Below are positions 16,294 to 24,762 of a stretch of 47,256 bases of DNA, in pieces. The position numbers and the translations under genes were made by a program. Origin of the DNA: Pseudomonadota bacterium (GTDB lineage Bacteria; Pseudomonadota; Alphaproteobacteria; Sphingomonadales; Sphingomonadaceae); NCBI GenBank assembly GCA_963205265.1, contig CAUJJI010000227.1, positions 1 to 47,256 of the forward strand, written 5' to 3'. Below the pieces are notes generated by a model that saw only the letters and a program-made list of their open reading frames with translations, made no database searches and was not told the DNA's origin. Every line of letters starts with the position of its first letter. Positions within the stretch are counted from its first letter, which is position 1.

Positions 16294-18744
16294 ATGTTGA
16301 AGAGGTATTTTGCTGCACAACTGCTTTGCAGTGTCTCCTGCCTGGTCGCGGCGCCGGCTGCGTTCGCCCAGGCCCCGGCTGAGCAGGACAACGCCGCTGC
16401 GGAAGGCGACGCGATCGTCGTGACCGCGCGGCGCCGCGAGGAAACGCTCATCTCGACGCCGGTGGTGGTCAGTGCCGTCAACGCCAAGCTGATCGAAGCG
16501 CGCGGGATCGTGAACCTCGACGGCATTGCCCGGGTGATTCCGCAGCTGATGATCGGGCCCCAGGCCGGCTCGGTGCAAGGCGGCGAGGTCTCGATCCGCG
16601 GCATCGCCGGGCCCGACTCCAATCCCTTCGGCGACCAGGCGGTTTCGTTCGACATCGACGGCATCCAGGTGGCCAAGGCCACGGTCCGCCGCATGACCGA
16701 TTTCGACATGGCCCAGGTCGAGGTCTACAAGGGCCCGCAGGCTCTGTTCTTCGGCAAGAACAGCATGGCCGGCATCGTCAACATGCGGTCCGCCGATCCT
16801 GGCCAGAGCCTGGAGATGGGCGCAAAGCTCGGCTACGAGCCCTATGCCCGCGAAATGCGCGCCGAGGCCTACTTCTCGACGCCCCTGACCGACAGCCTCG
16901 GCTTCCGCCTCGCCGGCCAGTACTCGACCATGGACGGCTGGTTGAAGGACCAGACTCCGCGAACCTCGCTGTACTACGATCGGCCGCGCAACCCGGATAC
17001 GTCGAGCTACGGCTTGCGTGCCACGCTGAAGTACGATGGCGGTGACACTTTCGACGCACGGTTCAAGTTCAACTACGCCAAGGTCACGGGCAACGGTCCG
17101 GCTGCGCTCAACGCCTTCGTCAGCTGCCCGTTCGGCGCGCGTCAGTTCTCGTTCCTTCCGGCGGGCGCCGACAACTCGCAGTGCGGTGCCGGCAAGTACA
17201 ACGTCAACGCCGGCTATGGCCCCAACCTTACCGCGATCGGCGGGACGCTCAACCACTACCGCCCCGACGGTCGGAACTTCCTCGACCAGCGGCAGATCCT
17301 GACCAGCCTCGTGATGAACTTCCATCCGACCGACTCCATAACGGTCAGCACCGCGACCGGCTATTACGACGTCGACCTCGACCAGTGCCAGAACTACGAG
17401 AACAGCTTCGCGGTCATCCTGCCGAGCTGCAATCAGCTGGAAAACAAGGAATTTTCGCAGGAGTTGAACTTCACCACCGACTTCTCCGGACCGCTGAACT
17501 TCACCGGCGGCCTGTATTTTGGCAATACCAAGGCCTGGACAGGCTCGTTCACGTTCCTGTTCGCCAGCGGCTTCGACCTGCTGTTCCCCGGCTATGGCGG
17601 ACCGACGACGCCGGCGCAGGTCAACAACTACGTCCTGACGCAGAAGGGCAAGGCCTATTCCGGATTCATCAGCGGCAGCTTCAAGCCCATCGAAGAGATC
17701 GAGATCAGCGGCGGCGTACGCTATTCCTACGAGAAGAAGCGCCTGGCAGACGTTCGCACCGGCGGCGGCATTTCCGAAGTCTTCAACCCCGCCATATTCA
17801 AGGTCGTGCTCGACGATTCGACGATCCTGAGAAGCGCCGCCGCCGGCGGCACGCTGACCAAGGTCCGCGACAACTGGGACGACTTCTCGCCCGAAGCGAC
17901 CATCTCCTATCGGCCGAACGGCAACCTTACCCTGTTCGTCTCCTACAAGCACGGGTTCCTGTCGGGCGGCTTCAATTCGAGCTCCGTCAACTTCTCGACC
18001 CCGAACCTCGACCTCAGCTATCGCCCGCAGACGATCAAGGGCGTCGAAGGCGGCGTCAAGGCGATGCTGATGGGCGGCGACCTGCTGTTGAACGCGGCGG
18101 CCTACTCCTACCGGGTCAAGGATCTGCAGGTCGTCAACTTCACCAACGCGACAAGCACGATCCGCAACGCCGCCGCCTCGAAGATCGACGGCGCCGAATT
18201 CGACTTCACCTACCGCACCCCGGTCGACGGGCTGACGATCAACGGGGCGGCGGCCTATAACAAGGCCCGCTACAGCAGCTTCCCCGCGGCGCCGTGCTAC
18301 AACGGCCAGACCCCTGCGCAGGGTTGTACGGCGGCCGGCACCCAGAACCTTGCCGGCATGCCGGTCGCGCGTTCGCCCAAGTGGAACACGCAGGCAGGCT
18401 TCACCTATGAGCAAAGCCTGAGCAGCGGCCACAAGCTGGGCCTGAACGGGAACATCACCCATTCCTCCAGCTACCTGACCGACGCAACCGACGCGCCGAA
18501 CGGTCGCCAGCCCAGCTTCACCATGATCGACGCCGGTCTGCGCTTCGGGGCCGACGACGAGACGTGGATGGTCTCGGTGATCGGCCGCAACCTTACCGAC
18601 AAGCACATCTTCTATGCCAGCACAGACGTGCCGTTCACCGGCGGCGGCACCGGCACGGCTGCAGGCGTGCTGGGCGACCGCTTCGCCTCGATCGGTCGGG
18701 GTCGCGAGATCCTGTTCCAGATCGCCTACAAGTTCGGTCAGTGA
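16294..18744 (+). CDS. TonB-dependent outer-membrane receptor
   Basis: An 816-residue receptor paralogous to that at 4127-6577. The signal peptide runs to about residue 24 (PAAFAQA); AIVVTARRREETLIS is the TonB-box region; the plug shows VQGGEVSIRGIAGPDSNP and VEVYKGPQALFFGKNSMAG, and the barrel has ATISYRPNGNLTLFVSYKHG. The chain ends IAYKFGQ rather than in an aromatic residue, a small departure from the usual outer-membrane beta signal. GGGAGGAATTAGG precedes the ATG. It is followed after a hairpin by a quinohemoprotein alcohol dehydrogenase, so import and first periplasmic oxidation appear to be paired here. Confidence 0.95.
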   Translation: MLKRYFAAQLLCSVSCLVAAPAAFAQAPAEQDNAAAEGDAIVVTARRREETLISTPVVVSAVNAKLIEARGIVNLDGIARVIPQLMIGPQAGSVQGGEVSIRGIAGPDSNPFGDQAVSFDIDGIQVAKATVRRMTDFDMAQVEVYKGPQALFFGKNSMAGIVNMRSADPGQSLEMGAKLGYEPYAREMRAEAYFSTPLTDSLGFRLAGQYSTMDGWLKDQTPRTSLYYDRPRNPDTSSYGLRATLKYDGGDTFDARFKFNYAKVTGNGPAALNAFVSCPFGARQFSFLPAGADNSQCGAGKYNVNAGYGPNLTAIGGTLNHYRPDGRNFLDQRQILTSLVMNFHPTDSITVSTATGYYDVDLDQCQNYENSFAVILPSCNQLENKEFSQELNFTTDFSGPLNFTGGLYFGNTKAWTGSFTFLFASGFDLLFPGYGGPTTPAQVNNYVLTQKGKAYSGFISGSFKPIEEIEISGGVRYSYEKKRLADVRTGGGISEVFNPAIFKVVLDDSTILRSAAAGGTLTKVRDNWDDFSPEATISYRPNGNLTLFVSYKHGFLSGGFNSSSVNFSTPNLDLSYRPQTIKGVEGGVKAMLMGGDLLLNAAAYSYRVKDLQVVNFTNATSTIRNAAASKIDGAEFDFTYRTPVDGLTINGAAAYNKARYSSFPAAPCYNGQTPAQGCTAAGTQNLAGMPVARSPKWNTQAGFTYEQSLSSGHKLGLNGNITHSSSYLTDATDAPNGRQPSFTMIDAGLRFGADDETWMVSVIGRNLTDKHIFYASTDVPFTGGGTGTAAGVLGDRFASIGRGREILFQIAYKFGQ

Positions 18745-18748
18745 GCAC

Positions 18749-18780
18749 TTGCAGGGTGGCGAACACTCGCCACCCTGCAA
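18749..18780. terminator. Perfect 14-bp hairpin between TonB receptor and quinohemoprotein genes
   Basis: TTGCAGGGTGGCGA (18749-18762) pairs without mismatch with TCGCCACCCTGCAA (18767-18780) around ACAC, starting four bases after the receptor stop. There is no T run, so it may be a weak terminator or an mRNA stabiliser that separates receptor expression from the downstream enzyme. Confidence 0.55.
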
Positions 18781-18829
18781 TCGCCGCAGGGGCAAGCGCG
18801 CTCTTCGCGCAAGGGCAAGGGTTATTCCT

Positions 18830-20872
18830 GTGAAGCAATTGCTTGCCCCATTGGTCCTGGCGGTTTCCGCACTGGCGCTGCACTCGGGCCATCCCGCTGC
18901 AGCCGGTAGCCTGCCGCGCGATGCAGACGGCGACTGGCCCGGCTATGGCCGCACGCCGGACGAGAATCATTTCAGTCCGCTTGCCGAGGTCGACACGCGG
19001 TCCGTCGCGCGTCTCGGCCTCGCCTGGAGCATGGACCTTCCCCCCGGAAATCCGATGAGCGCGCCGATCGCGGTCGGCGGGACGCTCTACACGTCCACCG
19101 GCTATTCCGTGGTTCGCGCGATCGATGCGGCGACCGGCCGGCTGAAGTGGACGTTCGATCCTGGCGCCGCCGTCGCCGCCGGCGAAAAGCTGCGGATGAA
19201 CTGGGGCAGCCGCGGATTGGCCTGGTGGCGGGGACGGATCTATGTCGGCACGGCCGACGGCCGCCTGATCGCGCTCGATGCCGCCACCGGCCGGGTCGCG
19301 TGGAGCGTGCTCACTGTCGGCAAGGACGACGGCCGCACCATCTCGGGTGCGCCGCGCATCTACGACGGCAAGGTCCTGATCGGCCACGGTGGAGCCGATA
19401 CTTCGCCCATACGCGGCTACGTCACCGCTTACGACGCCCTGACCGGCCGCCAGCTCTGGCGCTTCCACACCGTGCCGGGGAACCCGGCAGAGGGCTTCGA
19501 AGACGAGGCGATGAGCATGGCCGCGGCGACGTGGGGCGGAGAATGGTGGAAGCACGGCGGCGGGGGCACCGCCTGGAACAGCTTCGCCTACGATGCGGAA
19601 CTCAAGACGATCTACATCGGCACCGGCAACGGCTCACCATGGAACCATCGCGTCCGCAGCGCCGGAACGGGCGACAACCTGTTCCTGTGCTCGGTGATCG
19701 CGCTGGACGCCGAGACCGGCAAGTACAAATGGCACTACCAGTTCAATCCCGGCGAGAGCTGGGACTACAATGCTGCCATGGACATCCACCTGGCGACGAT
19801 GACGATCGCCGGAAAGCCGCGAAAAGTGCTGGTAGAAGCGCCGAAGAACGGCTTCGTCTACGTCATCGACCGCGAGACCGGACAGTTCATCTCGGCCGAC
19901 CCGATCGCCCGGGTGACCTGGACGACGGGCATAGACCCCACCACCGGACGCCCGATCGAGCGCCCGGAAGCACGCTATCCCGACGGCACGCAGTTCGAAC
20001 TCTGGCCGAGCCCGAACGGCGCGCATACGTGGCTCCCTTCCGCTGTCGATCCGACCGCCGGCATTGCCTACATCCCGGTGATGAACGCGGGCTATACCTT
20101 CTCCGATCGCGGGATCGACTTGCGAAGCTGGCGGCACCCCAGCCATGTCGAATGGTCGCCGGCGGTGGACGTCGCCAGCGTGGGCGGCACAGGCAGCTAC
20201 CTGCTCGCGTGGGACCCGGCGCGCCGTGTGGCGATTTGGAAGGCGCCGACCCCGGGGCTGTGGAACGGCGGCCTGCTCGTCACCGGCGGCGGCCTCGTCT
20301 TCCAGGGACAATCGAGCGGAAAATTCGTCGCCTACGCCGCGGCCGACGGCAAGCCGCTGTGGTCTTTCGATGCCGGGGTGCCGGTGCTTGCCCCACCGAT
20401 CACCTTCGAGGCCAACGGCAAGCAATACGTGACCGTCCTCTCCGGAACCGGAACGACCGCGGGACTTGCGGCCGCTGCGCTGGCCATGCCGGTCGACTAC
20501 CGAACCCAGCCGCGCCGCATCCTGACATTCACGCTGGGTGGAAAGGCAAGGCTGCGCCGGCCCGCGCCGCTATCGCCGCTCGTCGCCGATCCCGGCTATG
20601 CACCCGATCCGGCGGCGATGGAGCGTGGCGCTCCGCTCTACGGCAAGCGGTGCTATTCCTGCCATGGCCTGCCCGGGCAATCGGGCGGGACGGCGCCGGA
20701 TTTCGCCCGTTCGAGCATCCCGCTATCGGCCGAGGCGTTCGAGGAGGTCGTGCGCAACGGCGCGCTTGTCGCCCAAGGCATGCCGCGCTTCGGCGAACTG
20801 TCCGACGCCGAACTCGGCGCCCTTCGCCAGTTCATCCGCGCCATCTCTCACGACGCGCAGCGCCAGGACTAG
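18830..20872 (+). CDS. Type II-like quinohemoprotein alcohol dehydrogenase (PQQ propeller plus C-terminal cytochrome c)
   Basis: A 680-residue periplasmic enzyme: signal peptide (about 1-25), eight-bladed PQQ propeller with repeats such as IALDAATGRVAW, YDALTGRQLW and LDAETGKYKW, and a C-terminal cytochrome c with CYSCH (608-612) and Met651. GTGNGSPWN supplies Asn267 for the metal site; Asp312 in ESWDYNAAM fits the catalytic base. Asn314, two residues on, is where lanthanide enzymes have Asp, so calcium is expected. The place of the vicinal disulfide reads RMNWGSRGLAWW (122-133): both cysteines are missing. Start is GTG at 18830 with AAGGG upstream, giving a sound signal peptide. Confidence 0.93.
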   Translation: MKQLLAPLVLAVSALALHSGHPAAAGSLPRDADGDWPGYGRTPDENHFSPLAEVDTRSVARLGLAWSMDLPPGNPMSAPIAVGGTLYTSTGYSVVRAIDAATGRLKWTFDPGAAVAAGEKLRMNWGSRGLAWWRGRIYVGTADGRLIALDAATGRVAWSVLTVGKDDGRTISGAPRIYDGKVLIGHGGADTSPIRGYVTAYDALTGRQLWRFHTVPGNPAEGFEDEAMSMAAATWGGEWWKHGGGGTAWNSFAYDAELKTIYIGTGNGSPWNHRVRSAGTGDNLFLCSVIALDAETGKYKWHYQFNPGESWDYNAAMDIHLATMTIAGKPRKVLVEAPKNGFVYVIDRETGQFISADPIARVTWTTGIDPTTGRPIERPEARYPDGTQFELWPSPNGAHTWLPSAVDPTAGIAYIPVMNAGYTFSDRGIDLRSWRHPSHVEWSPAVDVASVGGTGSYLLAWDPARRVAIWKAPTPGLWNGGLLVTGGGLVFQGQSSGKFVAYAAADGKPLWSFDAGVPVLAPPITFEANGKQYVTVLSGTGTTAGLAAAALAMPVDYRTQPRRILTFTLGGKARLRRPAPLSPLVADPGYAPDPAAMERGAPLYGKRCYSCHGLPGQSGGTAPDFARSSIPLSAEAFEEVVRNGALVAQGMPRFGELSDAELGALRQFIRAISHDAQRQD

Positions 20873-20894
20873 CCAACCGCAGTCCGCAGCCGGG

Positions 20895-21437
20895 TCAGCC
20901 GGCGAGAGTGAGGTCGCGTGGCGCGCGATCGACCCGCAGCGGTCGCATGTACGAAGGATCCGACTTGTCCCACGCGCCGGCGACGAACAGCGTCGCATCG
21001 AGCGGCGCATCACCTGGCCCGCTCTCGACGTTCCATTCGACCATGCAAATGCGGTCGGCCACGGCCCAGTTGCCGGCGCGCCGCTCGATCCGGTCGATAT
21101 AGCGGCCGCCGACGATATCGCAGATTCCGTCGGCGCGCTTCAGCACTGCCAGGAAGTAGCTTTCGCAATGGGCGCTGTCGCCATCGAGGTCGATGACCTG
21201 ATTGGTGACGAAGTGCTGGTGGCAGACCCAATTCTGAGAATGGACGCGGTTGGCATATTCGACGAAACCTTCACCCGACCCGATGAACGCGCCGTGGTCG
21301 TCGGTCGCGTCCGGGTGGTATGCCGACATGAGCAGCGGCTCGTCATGCCGATCGATGCCGCGCGTGTAACGCAGAGAGACATCGCGGATCGCCTCCTTGT
21401 CGAGCATTGTCTGGACGGCGGCCAAGTTCAGTTCCAT
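20895..21437 (-). CDS. SnoaL/NTF2-like protein (scytalone dehydratase/LinA type)
   Basis: A 180-residue cone-fold protein. The opening helix AIRDVSLRYTRGIDRHDEPL and AYHPDATDDHGAF are typical of the SnoaL-like group with LinA and scytalone dehydratase; an Asp (29 or 32) and His73/His75 (CHQHFVTN) occupy positions like the catalytic Asp-His dyad of that group. Members dehydrate, isomerise or hydroxylate cyclic compounds. The ATG at 21437 is preferred because GGGAG lies about 7 nt upstream; the ATG at 21443 is too close to it. It is the last gene of the minus-strand unit that contains an acyl-CoA dehydrogenase pair. Confidence 0.85.
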   Translation of the reverse strand: MELNLAAVQTMLDKEAIRDVSLRYTRGIDRHDEPLLMSAYHPDATDDHGAFIGSGEGFVEYANRVHSQNWVCHQHFVTNQVIDLDGDSAHCESYFLAVLKRADGICDIVGGRYIDRIERRAGNWAVADRICMVEWNVESGPGDAPLDATLFVAGAWDKSDPSYMRPLRVDRAPRDLTLAG

Positions 21438-21471
21438 CACCATTCTCCCGGGGTGCTCCGCCGCGCGGAGT

Positions 21472-22557
21472 TCATAGCGCTCGATAGCAGAACAGGTTCA
21501 GCGTTGTCGTCCGCACGAGTTCGTCATTCTGATTGAACAGAAGGTTCTCGCCGGAAGTGAAGTAGCCTTCGCCGAGCCGCGTCTTGCGCAGCTGGCTGCA
21601 CGTCGCCAGACGCTGCTCGGTGCGCAGCGTATCGCCGACGCGCAACGGGCGGTAGAAGTTGTAGACGGCGTTGGTCACGACCGTCTCGGGGCAGTCGGGC
21701 GGAGGGAACGGGACCCCGCCGCGGATCAGCTCCTGCCGCAGCGCCGACATCAGCTCCATCCCGTGCAGGCCCTGCACGATCGGCTCGGGCACGACCGCGC
21801 CGGGCTTGCGATAGCCGAGCCCGACGGTGAGCCCGCTGCCGGCCCCGTAAAACAGACCGATCGGCGGCGAGACGATGCCGCCGACGTGCGAGGCCGCAGC
21901 GAAGCCGGCATCCCAATAGAGCGGGTTCCAGTCCTCCAGCGCCTCGCACCACAGGTGCACGTCGCTCGCCTGAAGGGGCTCGCGCGGCTCCCAGTTGCCT
22001 TCGCGAACCTGCCCGAGGTATGCCTTGGCGAAATCGGGCATGTCTTCGTTCGGCTCAACGACGTCGCCGGGATCGCGGTCGCGCACCACCGCCGGCAGGC
22101 TGCCGTCGGCCGACGGCAAGGCGACCGTCACCTTGGCCGCCGCGACGCTGGGCGCAGTGCCGTTGGCGATGTTGAGCTCGACCTCGACCAGGGCGGTGCC
22201 GTCGGCGTGGCGATGCTTGCGTGCCACCGTACCGGTCACCTGCAAGATGTCATTGCGCAGGCACTGGCCCGTCATCTGGAACTCGATGCGACGGATCAGG
22301 CCGAGCGGCCCGGTCCAGTCGGTGGTCGCGCGGCAGAACAGGCCGCCGATATGCGGGGTGGCGGCGAAGGCATCCTTGATACCGACTGCGCGGGCATAGT
22401 CCGGATCGTGGTGGACATAATCGTAGAGGCCGGTCGCGCGCACGAAGGCGATGAGCCGCAACATGCTCAGCTCGTAGTCGAAGCCGGGCAGCGGCTGGCC
22501 TTCGACGACGTCTTCCCACAGCAACGATCCGTATTCGGACTGGCCCAACTCATTCAC
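21472..22557 (-). CDS. Double-hotdog MaoC-like/FAS1-type dehydratase
   Basis: A protein of about 361 residues with two hotdog halves. The first carries LWEDVVEGQPLPGF and HIGGLFCRATTDW, the second DVHLWCEALEDWNPLYWD and VTNAVYNFYRPLRVGDTL. In the second half the hydratase motif DxNPxH is DWNPLY, so the catalytic histidine is a tyrosine. Related proteins partner with acyl-CoA dehydrogenase pairs in steroid side-chain pathways. The start is uncertain: GTG at 22557 overlaps the stop of the preceding gene, which suggests translational coupling; TTG at 22569 and TTG at 22548 are alternatives. It most probably hydrates the enoyl-CoA made by the two dehydrogenases directly upstream. Confidence 0.85.
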   Translation of the reverse strand: MNELGQSEYGSLLWEDVVEGQPLPGFDYELSMLRLIAFVRATGLYDYVHHDPDYARAVGIKDAFAATPHIGGLFCRATTDWTGPLGLIRRIEFQMTGQCLRNDILQVTGTVARKHRHADGTALVEVELNIANGTAPSVAAAKVTVALPSADGSLPAVVRDRDPGDVVEPNEDMPDFAKAYLGQVREGNWEPREPLQASDVHLWCEALEDWNPLYWDAGFAAASHVGGIVSPPIGLFYGAGSGLTVGLGYRKPGAVVPEPIVQGLHGMELMSALRQELIRGGVPFPPPDCPETVVTNAVYNFYRPLRVGDTLRTEQRLATCSQLRKTRLGEGYFTSGENLLFNQNDELVRTTTLNLFCYRAL

Positions 22558-23524
22558 TCCCGGTCGCAAGGTGGCGGCGCAGGAAGTCGGCTGTCGTGCC
22601 CGCGGCCGCGGCGATGCGCGCCTGCCCGAGACGGGCGCCCCAGTAGCTTTCCGAACCGAAGGCGAGCTGCCACTGCTTGATCCGTCGCGTATAGAGCTGC
22701 AGGTCGAACTCTGCGGTCACCCCGATCGCCCCATGAATGGCGTGGGCGATGTTGCAGACCTGCGTCGCCGCCTCGTTGGCGCGGCATTTCGCCGCTGCCA
22801 CCCGGATCGGATCGAAGGCGCTGCCGGTGAAGGCGCTGCGCGCCGCAACCTGGGTGGACAGGACCTGCTCCGCGAGGACGGCGAGCTGCTGCTGGATCGC
22901 CTGGAACTTGCCCAGCGAGCGACCGAATTGCTGGCGTTCGCCGGCATAGCGCAGTGACATCTCCAGCACTCGCGCCATCGCCCCAGCCATCAGCGCCGCC
23001 GATACCGCCGCCGCCGCCAGCAGCACGGCGTCGGGATCGCGGGGAAGCGTGGCGAGCACCTCGCCCTCGTCGAGCTCTGTGGCAGCGCCGGTGCGGAACA
23101 GGTCGCTGCCGCTGCCACCGGCGGCAACCAGCGTCGGAACGCCATCGCGATCGACGAGCGCATAGCCGGCGAGGCGGCCGCAGGGAATGATCGCCGAAGG
23201 GCCGGCGAGGACGATCGCGGCTCCAGCCGGGACGTCGGCACCGTGGGCGGCGAGCATCGATCGCGCCACCATCGTTTCGGCGAATGGCAAGGGCACGCAA
23301 TATTCGCCCGCCGCCAGCACCAGGGGGAAAGCCTGCGCCAGGTCGAGTCCGGCACCGCCGGCCGCTTCGGGCAGCAATGCATCGGCAAAGCCCGAATCGT
23401 CGAGAGTGCGCCAGAGTTCGCCCGGCGATGCGCTGTCTTCGACCGCGCGGATCGCCTCGGGCGTCACCAGCCCGGCAAGTTGGCGGCAGAAAGCCTCTGC
23501 CAGGAAATTGCCGACTTCGTTCAT
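22550..23524 (-). CDS. Acyl-CoA dehydrogenase, small subunit-like
   Basis: A 324-residue acyl-CoA dehydrogenase-fold protein, shorter than the 380-400 usual for a full enzyme. The C-terminal helical domain is recognisable (RYAGERQQFGRSLGKFQAIQ, NIAHAIHGAIGVTAEFDLQL), but the usual final GGTxEI loop is missing and the middle domain is abbreviated. Such proteins pair with a full-length partner in alpha2beta2 dehydrogenases of sterol side-chain catabolism. Its ATG overlaps the stop of the next upstream dehydrogenase (ATGA at 23521-23524), and its own stop overlaps the MaoC-like start, a strongly coupled trio. Confidence 0.9.
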   Translation of the reverse strand: MNEVGNFLAEAFCRQLAGLVTPEAIRAVEDSASPGELWRTLDDSGFADALLPEAAGGAGLDLAQAFPLVLAAGEYCVPLPFAETMVARSMLAAHGADVPAGAAIVLAGPSAIIPCGRLAGYALVDRDGVPTLVAAGGSGSDLFRTGAATELDEGEVLATLPRDPDAVLLAAAAVSAALMAGAMARVLEMSLRYAGERQQFGRSLGKFQAIQQQLAVLAEQVLSTQVAARSAFTGSAFDPIRVAAAKCRANEAATQVCNIAHAIHGAIGVTAEFDLQLYTRRIKQWQLAFGSESYWGARLGQARIAAAAGTTADFLRRHLATGSE

Positions 23525-24675
23525 CGCAGGCCGAGCCCCCTTGCGATCATGCCTCGCAGGATTTCACGTGTCCCACCCCTCAGGGAGAAGACGTGGTTGA
23601 GTTGCATCAGATAGGCCAGAGTCCGCAGCAGCTCCGGATCGGTTGCCAGTTCCGGACGCGTGGCCACCGCATCGGCGATCTCGGCCGGAATCTGCTGCTC
23701 GATCTCGGTGCCCATGTCCTTGAACAGCGCGGCCTCGGTGATCGGCGATTCACCCTTGGCCAGCAGCGCGGTCATCGCCACCGACATCTCGCGCAGCGGT
23801 GCGAGCCGCGAGACGAGTCGGCCCAGGCGTGCGGCATCGGCGGGATCAGGTGAGTCACCGAGCAGGCGGGCCCAGAGGTCGAGCAGGACGAGGCTCGAGT
23901 AAATGCGCTCCGGCCCGCTGCGCTCAAACGCCAGTTCGGCGTTGACCTGCTTCCAGCCGTTGCCCTCGGCGCCGACGAGCGCATCCTCGGGCAGCAGCAC
24001 GTCCTCGAAGAACACTTCGTTGAAATCGGTATCGCCGGTGCCGATCATGATCGGCCGGACGGTCACGCCGGGCAGCGACAAGTCGACGAGGAACTGCGAC
24101 AGGCCGCTCTGCCGGTCTTCGGAGGTTCCCGAAGTGCGGACCAGCGCGATCATGTAGTGGGACTTGTGCGCGTAAGTCGTCCAGATCTTCTGGCCGTTAA
24201 GCCGCCAGCCGCCCTCGACGCGCTCGGCGCGGGTCCGCACGCTGGCAAGGTCCGAGCCCGAATTGGGCTCGCTCATGCCGATGCAGAAGAACAGCTCGCC
24301 GTTGCAGAGCCGAGGCAGAATATCGCGGCGCTGCGCTTCGGTGCCGTAGTGCAGCAGCAGCGGCGCGCTCTGGCGATCCCCGATCCAGTGCGCGGCGACG
24401 GGCGCCCCGGCGGCCAGCAGCTCCTCGACCAGCACGAAGCGGGCGAAGGGATCGAGTCCGGCGCCGCCGTACTCGCGCGGAATGGTCAGGCCGATCCAGC
24501 CGCGCGCTGCCATTGCGCGGCTGAAATCGGCGTCGAAGCCCGCCCAGCTCCGCGCCCGGACATGGGGCGGCACGCCTTCGAGCTGCTCGGCGATGAAGGC
24601 CTTGACCTCATCGCGCAGCGCCTCCGCATGGGGCGGTATCACGGCAGGGGGAAAATTTTCCAAAGTCAGCGACAC
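23521..24675 (-). CDS. Acyl-CoA dehydrogenase, large subunit-like
   Basis: A 384-residue FAD enzyme. GLTIPREYGGAGLDPFARFV is the N-terminal domain signature; FCIGMSEPNSGSDLASVRTR and WRLNGQKIWTTYAHKS are the FAD/substrate-contact strands; the C-terminus reads LRGGTREILRGMIARGLGL. The MCAD-type catalytic glutamate before GT is a glycine, so the base would be elsewhere, as in the isovaleryl-CoA dehydrogenase group. The start is GTG at 24675 with AGGATGAGAGAAG upstream. It forms an overlapping pair with the small dehydrogenase at 22550-23524 and probably makes a heteromer with it. Confidence 0.93.
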   Translation of the reverse strand: MSLTLENFPPAVIPPHAEALRDEVKAFIAEQLEGVPPHVRARSWAGFDADFSRAMAARGWIGLTIPREYGGAGLDPFARFVLVEELLAAGAPVAAHWIGDRQSAPLLLHYGTEAQRRDILPRLCNGELFFCIGMSEPNSGSDLASVRTRAERVEGGWRLNGQKIWTTYAHKSHYMIALVRTSGTSEDRQSGLSQFLVDLSLPGVTVRPIMIGTGDTDFNEVFFEDVLLPEDALVGAEGNGWKQVNAELAFERSGPERIYSSLVLLDLWARLLGDSPDPADAARLGRLVSRLAPLREMSVAMTALLAKGESPITEAALFKDMGTEIEQQIPAEIADAVATRPELATDPELLRTLAYLMQLNHVFSLRGGTREILRGMIARGLGLR

Positions 24676-24762
24676 GCGCTTCTCTCATCCTGAATGCTGA
24701 TTTTCAGCTTGCTTGAACCAGATCGCCATAGCCGAGCGACATTGGCCCAGCATGCACCGCGA

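Noticed and set aside
16234..18795. Open frame of 853 codons on the minus strand opposite the second TonB receptor
   Set aside because: It mirrors the real receptor gene, has arginine/valine/glutamate-rich composition without any motif, and lacks a ribosome site; high GC content makes such antisense frames common.
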